IMG/VR virus record: IMGVR_UViG_3300047181_000043
Span: 1 to 57,838 of that record
Reading direction: 5' to 3' (one strand)
Length of the DNA: 57,838 nucleotides
DNA from: a virus
The number at the start of each line of letters is the position of its first letter. The stretch's first letter is position 1. The translations under genes were made by a program, and so were the position numbers. Below are positions 49,921 through 57,770 of this stretch, one piece after another. A model generated the notes under the pieces. That model was given only the letters and a program-made list of their open reading frames with translations, did no database searches and was not told the origin of the DNA.

Positions 49921-51098
49921 TAAATGATGGATATTTAAATGGAGTTGTGTTTTCTGACGACGTGGATCCGTACAAGGCGGGTGCTGTAAAGGTTCATATC
50001 CCAGGAATTACGGATGGATGGGATTCTTCTCTCCTTCCATATGCATTACCACTATCAGGAGCAACTCATTCGGTGCCTACCAAGGGAACTAACCTGGTAA
50101 TACATCTCGAGGACCATGGTGATCTTAACAAACCTAGATATTCATTTGCATCACAAAACAAAAGCGCTCTACCGGAAGAATACGTAAACAATTATCCAGA
50201 TGTTGCAGTTACTAATCTGGGTGATGATGGATTTAAGATGGTACATAATAGAGCCACCTCTTCTACTACTTGGATTCATCCTAATCAAAGCACCATAACA
50301 TGGGATGGTGTTGGTAAAATGGTATTTGATAATGAGCAGGCATTTGGTAATACCGGCCGCGGTGCGAAGAATAACCAGGGCAATAGAACCCAGCCTGTAT
50401 TAACTGGTGGAACTATAGATATATTTACAGCAAAAGCATTTGGCGCCAGCCAGGGATCATCCTATTTTGCAGTTCCTCATCTGGACAACCCACAACCTAG
50501 CAATGTGAATACGGACACCATTCCTGATGATAATTCGGTTGTCGAACCAGCAACTACCAGATTCATTCTGGATGAAGAAATAGAATTTATACAATCGTCA
50601 AATTACACTAGAAGTGTTGTGTGGAAGGCGGTTAAATTATTCATTACTACATCAAACGCCCAGGATTTTTATTCAGTTTCAAAGAAATGTGCTGATTCGA
50701 ATTCAAAAAAATCATTTCATTATGTTGTAGGAAAAACATATTCTGGATTAAACGCATCATCGGGTCCTAGTAGAAATGCTGATCAGGTAGCCGGTGGTGT
50801 AGAAGGATTGATCCAAACAGTTGATTTAAATCAACAGGCAATGTCCGTTTCTAACGGAACATATAAAGGAAAATCGGTTGATTCAATCTCAATATCGGTT
50901 TGCTTGATCGACGGTTCATCAACCCCATCGCTTACTGGATATAGACCAAACCAATTCCAGATCAAGACTTTGCAGAACATCTACAAGCATATTAAACAAA
51001 ACGTCGGAAATATATCGGTGATATTAATAAACGATATTACAATTCCCGGATTGATATCTTCCGGTATTGATATGGATATAGCAGAGGTTGCTGGATAA
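49917..51098 (+). CDS. Baseplate spike protein, gp5-like, with degenerate amidase-like domain
   Basis: Part of the central spike. The N-terminal OB-fold is clear: NGVVFSDDVDPYKAGAVKVHIPGITDGW, VPTKGTNLVIHLEDHGD. The C-terminal ~160 residues look like an Amidase_2/PGRP fold: KSFHYVVG (first zinc His), GLIQTVDLNQQAMS, SISISVCLIDG, and QIKTLQNIYKHIKQNVG. The second zinc His (GHxD in the family) is replaced by Asn in ILINDITIPG, and no Cys or His follows, so the domain probably binds rather than cuts peptidoglycan. T4 gp5 carries a lysozyme domain in the middle, so this is a different cell-wall module. The start overlaps the previous gene. Confidence 0.65.
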   Translation: MINDGYLNGVVFSDDVDPYKAGAVKVHIPGITDGWDSSLLPYALPLSGATHSVPTKGTNLVIHLEDHGDLNKPRYSFASQNKSALPEEYVNNYPDVAVTNLGDDGFKMVHNRATSSTTWIHPNQSTITWDGVGKMVFDNEQAFGNTGRGAKNNQGNRTQPVLTGGTIDIFTAKAFGASQGSSYFAVPHLDNPQPSNVNTDTIPDDNSVVEPATTRFILDEEIEFIQSSNYTRSVVWKAVKLFITTSNAQDFYSVSKKCADSNSKKSFHYVVGKTYSGLNASSGPSRNADQVAGGVEGLIQTVDLNQQAMSVSNGTYKGKSVDSISISVCLIDGSSTPSLTGYRPNQFQIKTLQNIYKHIKQNVGNISVILINDITIPGLISSGIDMDIAEVAG

Positions 51099-52999
51099 TG
51101 GCCTGTAATGTAAAAGATTTGATTGAAGGTAAAGTTAGTGGCGGGAAGTTTCTCGGCCTAGAAGGCAATTCTGCGGCCCAAGGCGAGCGTTCTACCGGAG
51201 TTTCCGCTGCCATAAACGGCGGAAGCGTTGCAAATCGTGCTGGAGGTCCTGGAATTGGAGCCACTAGTAAGAATTCATCGAATACTGTACCATCTGCTGC
51301 AGGATCTTCCGGTTCTGCGGTTACCTCAGCCACCCCACCATATAACCCTACCTCGCTATCATATTTAGAAAGTGCTGTAAATAATATACGGAATGTTGAC
51401 TGTATTCAAAATGTAAAGAATTTCGTAGGTGTTGGTAAAGGTGGTTATGTTGATTCGGCTGCCGCCATTTACAATAATTATCTTAAAGGTATTGTTGGTG
51501 AAAAATTTCTTCAAGATATTGGGCAGCTAGTAGGATATCAGGATTCCAGTTTTACCATGAAAGACCGGATAATACGTCTGATCTGTGTAAATGTATCATC
51601 TTGGTTCCAAGTATTATCGGCTTTGATAGAACAAGTTCTTAAGATAGTACCTACTATATTTGATAAAATTGATAAGTTGTTGAATAAAGCCATGAGATTG
51701 TTGGCAGAGTTATCTAGTATAATAAGTCAGTGCTTATTGCAGGTATTATCTAATCTGAAAAACCTCGCTAAAAATCTTATAACTGGATTGTTGGATCTCG
51801 AGAGCCTACGAAATGCAATGGCTGAATGTCCATGTATTCTACATATGGTAGCTAAATTATTTGGATGTCCCGATTCATATACTGCGGATGAAGTTATTTC
51901 ATGCCTAACTGAAAAATTTAATGATTTGGTAGGTCCTATTCTGAAAGCTATAGAAAAAGGCTTCCAAGTAATTGTTAAAATGATAGAAGGCATATTTGAA
52001 AGATTGAACGCTACTATCAAGAAAATAATGGATTCGATTTTTGCAGTTCTGCGTTCGTTAATGCGCCAGTATTGCAAGCTGCTATCTAAGAAAATGAATG
52101 TCGATCCCATAGTTAAGATTGCTAAATCTTTTAATATGGAATGCTTGCTGGTATATACCCAGGAAAATGGACCATTAGGTACTAAATATTATGGCATGAA
52201 TGTTTATGATATTATGAATACCTTTACTATTTGGGGAAATTGTATTACCGATATATGTGACTTGTTAGGTCCAAATATTCGTCTGCAGATGAAGCAGTAT
52301 ACCGAAAAACTGCGTCTTAACATACAGTTTTGGGATAATCCATTAACTGCGGATTTATTTACCGTATGTACGCAATCGATGCAATATTCGGCGAGTGATG
52401 TTGGTGTGGATAAATTGCGATCTATATGGAGTGCAGGTAAGCCATCAAAATCGGTAGTTGATAATTTTCATGACTCTATCAAGAATGCGCAGACCGAATT
52501 TTCTAACGCAAATCCACCGGTGACGGACGATCCTACTTATTATCCGGCTACTGCTAATATGATATCACCGGAAGGCGGAACTTCAGATGGCGAACCTAGC
52601 ATATCTGGGATTCAGCCTACATATGGAGTGCTGAGTCATTATCCAAATATATCCGGTGATTTATCTAAGATAGTAGAATCTATGTCCAAGTTCTTTCCTA
52701 CCGATACGTTCTACAGAAAATTCCTAGAAATGAAGGATTGGTTGATGATGTATAAGTCAAGTGCTGAATTATATAATTCAATAACCAAGGCAAGTTCTAA
52801 TTTTATGAACTCTCTATCTAAAGAAGTTAATTTTTCCGGTTTGGTTGGAATTGATCTAACTAAAGATGAACCCTCGCCGGATTATGCAGTATCATCTGAC
52901 CTACATTATTATGATTTTGGCTCGCGCCCAACAATGGAAAATGGCGAGAGCCGTCAGGCATTGTATAAAAAATGGTTTTCTCAAGCGCATATAGCATAA
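51098..52999 (+). CDS. Hypothetical virion protein with long amphipathic helices, 633 aa
   Basis: Not recognised. It overlaps the spike gene by one base (TAATG), so it is probably a tail or baseplate protein. Residues ~1-90 are Gly/Ser/Ala-rich and flexible. Residues ~150-340 form long hydrophobic-amphipathic helices (WFQVLSALIEQVLKIVPTIFDKIDKLLNKAMRLLAELSS, FQVIVKMIEGIFERLNATIKKIMDSIFAVLRSLM), with many Cys (CPCILH, GCPDSY). This could be a membrane-active or helical-bundle part that helps genome entry. The C-terminal 200 residues are mixed. Confidence 0.6.
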   Translation: MACNVKDLIEGKVSGGKFLGLEGNSAAQGERSTGVSAAINGGSVANRAGGPGIGATSKNSSNTVPSAAGSSGSAVTSATPPYNPTSLSYLESAVNNIRNVDCIQNVKNFVGVGKGGYVDSAAAIYNNYLKGIVGEKFLQDIGQLVGYQDSSFTMKDRIIRLICVNVSSWFQVLSALIEQVLKIVPTIFDKIDKLLNKAMRLLAELSSIISQCLLQVLSNLKNLAKNLITGLLDLESLRNAMAECPCILHMVAKLFGCPDSYTADEVISCLTEKFNDLVGPILKAIEKGFQVIVKMIEGIFERLNATIKKIMDSIFAVLRSLMRQYCKLLSKKMNVDPIVKIAKSFNMECLLVYTQENGPLGTKYYGMNVYDIMNTFTIWGNCITDICDLLGPNIRLQMKQYTEKLRLNIQFWDNPLTADLFTVCTQSMQYSASDVGVDKLRSIWSAGKPSKSVVDNFHDSIKNAQTEFSNANPPVTDDPTYYPATANMISPEGGTSDGEPSISGIQPTYGVLSHYPNISGDLSKIVESMSKFFPTDTFYRKFLEMKDWLMMYKSSAELYNSITKASSNFMNSLSKEVNFSGLVGIDLTKDEPSPDYAVSSDLHYYDFGSRPTMENGESRQALYKKWFSQAHIA

Positions 53000-53008
53000 A
53001 CAGGTAAC

Positions 53009-53509
53009 GTGAACTACAAGCAGGACTGTCATAAGGGTGTATACCCAATAACCAATCGGGAAAAATATATAGGTGCTGCCTATCCCGAATTTAAATCTAA
53101 TTGGGAAAAGCGGATATTTTATATGTTAGACACTAACCCATTCGTATTGAAATGGGGATATGAATTTGTTCGCATCAACTATGTCCACCCAGTGACTGGC
53201 AAATTTGCAATATATCTGCCTGATATTTTCTGCCAGGCGAAAACCGAAAGTGGTCGGGTTATGAATTACTTGATCGAAATAAAACCGGCCAAAATGAAAG
53301 AAGCTCCGAAGGAACCAAAACAACCAAAAAGCTTTGAAGCTTCTAGCGGTCCTAAGTATCAAAAATCAATTGCTAGATATAATAGCGAAATGGTTGATTA
53401 TGCTATTAATCGCGCAAAATGGGATGCTGCTGAGCGCTGGTGTCTAACAAATCAAGTTACTTGGATAATACTTACCGAAAATGAAGCAAAGGCGTTATTC
53501 CGAAGTTAA
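53009..53509 (+). CDS. Head completion nuclease, gp4-like
   Basis: T4 gp4 trims or closes filled heads before tail joining. The pattern is clear: YPEFKSNWEKRIFYMLDTNPFVLKWGYEFVRINYVHPVTGK, then YLPDIFCQAK with the catalytic Asp, and YLIEIKPAKM with the Glu-x-Lys of a restriction-endonuclease fold. At 166 aa it is near gp4 (150). It starts with GTG, with AGGTAAC just upstream. It lies ten bases after the 633-aa gene. Confidence 0.72.
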   Translation: MNYKQDCHKGVYPITNREKYIGAAYPEFKSNWEKRIFYMLDTNPFVLKWGYEFVRINYVHPVTGKFAIYLPDIFCQAKTESGRVMNYLIEIKPAKMKEAPKEPKQPKSFEASSGPKYQKSIARYNSEMVDYAINRAKWDAAERWCLTNQVTWIILTENEAKALFRS

Positions 53510-53510
53510 A

Positions 53511-53531
53511 ATTCAAATATCTTATTTGAAT
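53511..53531 (+). promoter_or_regulatory. Start-codon hairpin of the thioredoxin-like gene
   Basis: ATTCAAATA and TATTTGAAT form a perfect 9-bp inverted repeat around TCT, and the ATG at 53530 begins inside the right arm. It could hide the start codon in RNA or bind a dimeric protein on DNA. Confidence 0.35.
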
Positions 53532-53946
53532 GAGTTGTTGCGGCGGAGAGCCATATACCGGTGAAATCTATATACCACTTCCACAGAGATTGGTAGAATA
53601 CGGCCAAACCACGGTCGGATTGGAAGTTATGAATAGATTTCCGAGTACCCGGCTTTGGATATTTTCTTTTATCCAGGACGTGGAAGGATGTTCGTCTTGT
53701 GTAGACGCGTTTACACAAATGATATCATGGTTTCGCAAACGTGATTTTTTGGATAATCCATCGAATAATGTGAAATTCATATATGAAGATAATATTTTAG
53801 GAAATCCTATAGCTAGAGATATAGGTATAGTAAAATCACCAACTCATATCTTTTGCGGTCCTGACGGAACTATACATGATATTGTTCTAGGTACTCCAAA
53901 TGATGAATGGTTGGATCAATATATTTTGCCAAAGTTGGTATCATGA
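53530..53946 (+). CDS. Thioredoxin-like protein, 138 aa
   Basis: The fold signature is visible: strand RLWIFSFIQDVEGCSSCVDAF with a CSSC redox pair near residue 53-56, helix QMISWFRKRDFL, strand KFIYEDNI, the cis-Pro loop SPTHIFCGPDGTI, and a closing helix NDEWLDQYILPKL. It could reduce disulfides, for example of a reductase, but it lies with tail and sugar genes. The N-terminus (MSCCGGEPY) has a further CC pair. It overlaps the next gene by four bases. Confidence 0.6.
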   Translation: MSCCGGEPYTGEIYIPLPQRLVEYGQTTVGLEVMNRFPSTRLWIFSFIQDVEGCSSCVDAFTQMISWFRKRDFLDNPSNNVKFIYEDNILGNPIARDIGIVKSPTHIFCGPDGTIHDIVLGTPNDEWLDQYILPKLVS

Positions 53947-54998
53947 AAAATAATGAAGTTTACATAGTAGGTTATTCACTGGATTCTTGTGTTGCTGCTA
54001 GAAAGTTCGCACAAGAAGGAAATCACGTTTATCATGTTTGTACGGGTCCATTGGGGTACCCACATGATGAAATTGGTGAATTTTTAACTGAGGAAGGGCG
54101 TAAGGTATTACTCACTTATATACCCGGACTGAAGCTAATCCCAGTATTCAATTCGCGCTATCTGTTTGTTCCATATGACTCACTCAAGATGATCAATAAT
54201 AAAAATGGATTGATTAGCTTTCCATTAAACAAATCAAGCTTTGAGACCGCATCAGAACTAGAGCAGATGTGTGCTGTAAATTTAGATGGCTTTGTCTCTG
54301 AAATAGTTGAATCACAAAATCCATCATCCGTAATAAAGAAACACTTTCCTAAATGGATGTATGAGAGTATTGGGAAGGTGATGCTTGGGAATAAGTGGGG
54401 ATTTAAGCAGAATAAGTTGTCCGCTGGCGCGTTTATAAAGGAATTTGGTATAACTTATGGCAAGGATTATAAGAAGTCTAAAATGTTAGGACTTAACGAT
54501 ACCAATAATGGCACCATTTATTATCCATCTGTTTCTTATGCTGATTTGTGTGAACAATTCTTAGATCATCCAAATATTAGCAAGGAAACTCGCAATATTG
54601 AATGGTTGCAAAAAAATATTAATTCGCGAATAAAAGCAAAAGAATATATAGTGATGGATAATCGAATTGATTTTGCGTGTAAGTATATGGCCGGTAAGTT
54701 AGATCGCTCTACTATGTGGTCAGAAACAATAGATCCAAACGCGGCGGAAGAACTAATTGATATGGGAGAGGGTGTGGTTCAGACGCCTATGAAAGATCAT
54801 TGGTGTGTTTCTGTTCAAGGTAAACAGGTAAAGAAAATATTCTCCAAGCCTATAGTATCGATTAATACCCCAGTTCTGGGAGAATTGGCAGATACATTAG
54901 CCAACGAAAAAACATATCAGGAATATCAAGAAATGATTCAATTGTATTCCAGGAAGCACTTATCGTTGCGCAGATTGATAAAAACTGTATTGATATGA
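53943..54998 (+). CDS. UDP-galactopyranose mutase-like protein
   Basis: The family interconverts UDP-galactopyranose and UDP-galactofuranose using FAD. The N-terminal Rossmann segment VYIVGYSLDSCVAARKFAQEGNHVYHV is partly altered (GYSLDS for GxGxxG). Later stretches (PHDEIGEFLTEEGRKVLL, SAGAFIKEFGITYGKDY) and the C-terminal region with DHWCVSVQGKQVKKIFSKP resemble the mutase. At 351 aa it is near the usual 370-390. I start at ATG 53943; the frame is open from 53907. It overlaps the GT2 gene by four bases, so it probably feeds it with sugar. Confidence 0.5.
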   Translation: MKNNEVYIVGYSLDSCVAARKFAQEGNHVYHVCTGPLGYPHDEIGEFLTEEGRKVLLTYIPGLKLIPVFNSRYLFVPYDSLKMINNKNGLISFPLNKSSFETASELEQMCAVNLDGFVSEIVESQNPSSVIKKHFPKWMYESIGKVMLGNKWGFKQNKLSAGAFIKEFGITYGKDYKKSKMLGLNDTNNGTIYYPSVSYADLCEQFLDHPNISKETRNIEWLQKNINSRIKAKEYIVMDNRIDFACKYMAGKLDRSTMWSETIDPNAAEELIDMGEGVVQTPMKDHWCVSVQGKQVKKIFSKPIVSINTPVLGELADTLANEKTYQEYQEMIQLYSRKHLSLRRLIKTVLI

Positions 54999-55855
54999 TC
55001 TCGGTAATTATAATATTACATAACCAATCAAAAAATTTAGATCCGATTTTATTAGGATTGTCTAGACAATCTATATCTGATTTTTCAGTAATTGTAATTG
55101 AAGACCGTCCTACCGAATCAGATCATGCTGAACATTTGTTAGCAATATCAAGTTCTAATATTTCAGACAAAATATTATTACACACATTATCCAATCATCC
55201 ATTAGTTTCTCGTAAAAATCCTGATGGGTCTACATTCCTTGCTCCATATGCTAGAGAAGTTGGGTTGGATATGGCGATTGCGTCGGGAAGCGAGTATTTT
55301 ATATTTATAGATGGTGATTGCATTCCATTGTCAGGTATGATAAGTGGTCACTTGGATTCACTTAAATATAATATTCCAGTTCTTACGTGTGGACGAAGAA
55401 GGGAAAAAAAGTATAGATGGCAGGATATGCGCGAATGCGAACCAGGAATAATGAATTATGGTATTTTTCGCGGAAAAGGAATGCTCGTAAATAATCCAGA
55501 TTTATTGATTAAATCATTATTGGTTTGGTCATGTAATATTGGATTGAATCTGGCTGCGGTGCGCCGTATCCGCGAATTAAATAGGATGTTTACCGGACAC
55601 TCGGATTTATTCTGTCGCCATTTCTGGGGAGCCTGGGGCGGCGAAGACGGCTTTCTAGGAATTCAGGCATGGACAACGCGCACGTATATTAAAATGCTGG
55701 GTGATCCGATGTCTGGAGTTGATCATATAGATCATCCGCGCCCCGCAGAAATATATAATCCAGACCACTCTAAATTTTTATCAGATATTTCTGATAAATT
55801 AAGAAAGTATTTAGTTATAAATCCATTGGATTTGGCATTCTTCACGAATTTTTAG
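54995..55855 (+). CDS. GT2-family glycosyltransferase, 286 aa
   Basis: A GT-A-fold sugar transferase. SVIIILHNQSKNLDPILLGLSRQS at the start, FIDGDCIP near residue 105 (metal-binding DxD type) and WGGEDGFLGIQAW near 227 (the conserved catalytic E-D region) are all typical of GT2. The Pro-rich end (DHIDHPRPAEIYNPDHSKF) is also seen in phage enzymes. It follows the mutase-like gene, which may supply UDP-galactofuranose. The acceptor could be virion protein, DNA or cell surface sugar. Its 3' end overlaps the convergent leftward gene by 14 bases. Confidence 0.78.
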   Translation: MISVIIILHNQSKNLDPILLGLSRQSISDFSVIVIEDRPTESDHAEHLLAISSSNISDKILLHTLSNHPLVSRKNPDGSTFLAPYAREVGLDMAIASGSEYFIFIDGDCIPLSGMISGHLDSLKYNIPVLTCGRRREKKYRWQDMRECEPGIMNYGIFRGKGMLVNNPDLLIKSLLVWSCNIGLNLAAVRRIRELNRMFTGHSDLFCRHFWGAWGGEDGFLGIQAWTTRTYIKMLGDPMSGVDHIDHPRPAEIYNPDHSKFLSDISDKLRKYLVINPLDLAFFTNF

Positions 55856-56732
55856 ATCTGGCTTTTGCCGATGCGGGACTGTCTTCAAATCGATTTATCT
55901 TCAACGCCTTTACTGATCCACTGCCTGACAACATTTCTTTATCACTCATGTTATCACTAATTCCCCGGAAAGTTCCAAATTCTTTAAATGGTTGCTGGAA
56001 TAAATCGGGGCATTCAAATGATACATTATACATCATTTTTTTGGCATCGCTAGATACGAATCTAGGAGATCCTGGATCCTTCAGTACAATAGAATTAAAT
56101 TCGAACACCTGAGTAGGTACCATATCATATGTACCTGAACCCATATTATGGCCTTGAAAGGTGGCCACATAAGCACATAACTTCTGAAATGAAGATGTTG
56201 GCTTCAGTAGCTGCGGAGAAAAGAAGCAGTTAATAAGAGCATTAAAAAATTGATACCATATAAGATCTTTATTTTCGATTACGGTCAGATTTAATAATCC
56301 TGGGCCGGCATGACTTCTAACTAATGGAAATTGTATAGACTTCTCCGTATCAACCGTGTATCCAGTTTCTGTTATAGTCTTTACCGTGGGAACGTCAACA
56401 TGATCAACTACCCATTTCATTTCTACCGAAAATCCCCTGCCTTTATTGTCTTTATTTACATGTCCCGCGATCCAACGATTTAGCATTTCCTTATATATAG
56501 GACGCCCGTTATACTCTTTTGGGATGTTAGTTACCATATCACGAGCAGCATATTTAATTAGCGAATCAACCGCTTTTTGTACATATTCACCATAAAAACC
56601 AACTAGGTATTTATTTCCTACATAGATTGAACCATTAGAATAAAATCCGGAGTTCCATTCTTCTGCAGTCTTGTCTTTTTCAATGGATTTAGTTCCACTG
56701 CTTGCAGCAATTGCTTGTGTAATTTGGCTCAT
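55842..56732 (-). CDS. Hypothetical, probable structural protein, 296 aa
   Basis: Not recognised. The body (residues 20-260) is a mix of helix and strand (GNKYLVGFYGEYVQKAVDSLIKY, FQKLCAYVATFQGHNMGSGTYD), and the ends are polar. It starts two bases after the stop of the 216-aa gene upstream, so the two form a leftward unit with a late-type motif (57390-57398). A tail or neck protein is possible by its late-class promoter. The end overlaps the GT2 gene end in convergent orientation. Confidence 0.6.
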   Translation of the reverse strand: MSQITQAIAASSGTKSIEKDKTAEEWNSGFYSNGSIYVGNKYLVGFYGEYVQKAVDSLIKYAARDMVTNIPKEYNGRPIYKEMLNRWIAGHVNKDNKGRGFSVEMKWVVDHVDVPTVKTITETGYTVDTEKSIQFPLVRSHAGPGLLNLTVIENKDLIWYQFFNALINCFFSPQLLKPTSSFQKLCAYVATFQGHNMGSGTYDMVPTQVFEFNSIVLKDPGSPRFVSSDAKKMMYNVSFECPDLFQQPFKEFGTFRGISDNMSDKEMLSGSGSVKALKINRFEDSPASAKARSKNS

Positions 56733-56734
56733 AT

Positions 56735-57385
56735 TTACGTTTTTCCTGCAGTTGTATCAACGATGCTTGCTGGTGGTGTTGGATAATGTTGTGGTGAATC
56801 TGATCTAAATACATTGCGGAAACTAAATATACAGGACAAAGCAAATGTTTTTATAGAAGGATCTATGAAAGATTCTTCTGGTGTAGTCAGTCCCTGAGGA
56901 AAACATCTATAATATCTAGTTGTTTGATATATTTGATACGTATTGTCGCCGTCTATTATATCAATATATGGTATATACATCAGGCGATTTCTATAAAATC
57001 CATCATTTCCATAAACAAAATCTTTCTTATTTTGGATTGGATATCCATTTGTCTTTCCGCTTTGCACTGTTTGCATATATCTATATAATGCCCACCAATT
57101 TTCATTTCGCGAGTCCGCTATCATATTTATTGTGATAGTTTCGTTTAAATATTCATTATCTTCGGTGATGGGTATGTGAACCCTGGCCTTATAATGATAC
57201 TCTTTTTCATAATTCAATTGAATGTCGGGTGGTCTATACGACGTAATTAACGCGTTTATGGTTTCGCTTGGCGGCGAGTCGGACTGTGAAAATGATACTG
57301 GTAGGGGACCAATTACAATTTTTCCGGTGGCATTATGCCTACGGGTAAGTGAGTGGTCAAGTATAGGTGAAATTGTATCAATCAC
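56735..57385 (-). CDS. Hypothetical, probable structural protein, 216 aa
   Basis: Not recognised. The start is a GTG at 57385, four bases after GATAAACTA in the right arm; there is no suitable ATG or ribosome binding site, so a near-leaderless late transcript is likely. The sequence is beta-rich (GKIVIGPLPVSFSQSDSPP, YHYKARVHIPITEDNEYLNETITINMIA), which is common in tail proteins. It mirrors the gp25-like gene at the left arm: each arm directs one structural unit inward. Confidence 0.6.
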   Translation of the reverse strand: MIDTISPILDHSLTRRHNATGKIVIGPLPVSFSQSDSPPSETINALITSYRPPDIQLNYEKEYHYKARVHIPITEDNEYLNETITINMIADSRNENWWALYRYMQTVQSGKTNGYPIQNKKDFVYGNDGFYRNRLMYIPYIDIIDGDNTYQIYQTTRYYRCFPQGLTTPEESFIDPSIKTFALSCIFSFRNVFRSDSPQHYPTPPASIVDTTAGKT

Positions 57386-57389
57386 ATTC

Positions 57390-57398
57390 TAGTTTATC
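57390..57398 (-). promoter_or_regulatory. Late-type motif GATAAACTA in the right arm
   Basis: Leftward copy, four bases before the GTG at 57385; mirror image of the copy at 2038-2046. Confidence 0.55.
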
Positions 57399-57562
57399 AA
57401 GTCAATTTCGCATTATCCGGATATGGATAAAACGGGAATCTTTAGCCTTATACGGAAAAAACTTTCGTTTTATCCGGATTTTTTATTATATTATCCGCAT
57501 AACGCGAGAGTTTTCTCCTGGATACACGGATGTGAAAACCAGGGGTAACTTGGATGTTAGGC
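57390..57562. repeat. Right arm of the ~170-bp imperfect inverted repeat
   Basis: Mirror of 1875-2046. It ends outward with GTTAGGC (57556-57562). Before this is a hairpin (CTCCTGG with CCAGGGG) whose left-arm counterpart (CTTCTGG with CCGGGGG) keeps pairing by base changes on one side. GGATAA-type boxes are kept, one with a single base change. After the GTTAGGC follow TAATG and GAG, as after attC-like site B on the left. Confidence 0.8.
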
Positions 57563-57578
57563 TAATGCGAGGAACATT

Positions 57579-57770
57579 ATGGACGCAAATCAAGTAGAAA
57601 AATCTCTTAGAACTCTTAGTGAATTACTCATATGCTTTCAATCTTGGGAACCTGAGTCTCGCGTTATGGGTAATGTGAAATCAAGTGACGCATCCGACGC
57701 TATAAGGATTTCAATAAATGCCATAATTAATAGTTACCTTTATTATAAAAATATATGTTATATTGTATAA
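57579..57770 (+). CDS. Hypothetical cassette-like protein, 63 aa
   Basis: Not recognised. GAGGA lies five bases before the ATG, which is 17 bases after the outward GTTAGGC. The product (MDANQVEKSLRTLSELLICFQSWEPESRV...) is helical with an aromatic end (NSYLYYKNICYIV). It points outward, as do the leftward genes at the other end, so it is in the place of a first cassette behind the right arm. Any attC-like site would lie beyond the window. Confidence 0.55.
   Translation: MDANQVEKSLRTLSELLICFQSWEPESRVMGNVKSSDASDAIRISINAIINSYLYYKNICYIV

Noticed and set aside
1875-57562. The inverted arms as ends of a transposon carrying the phage core
   Set aside because: No target duplication or transposase fits the arms, the inserted stretch is a coherent phage genome segment, and each arm also works as a promoter region for an inward gene.
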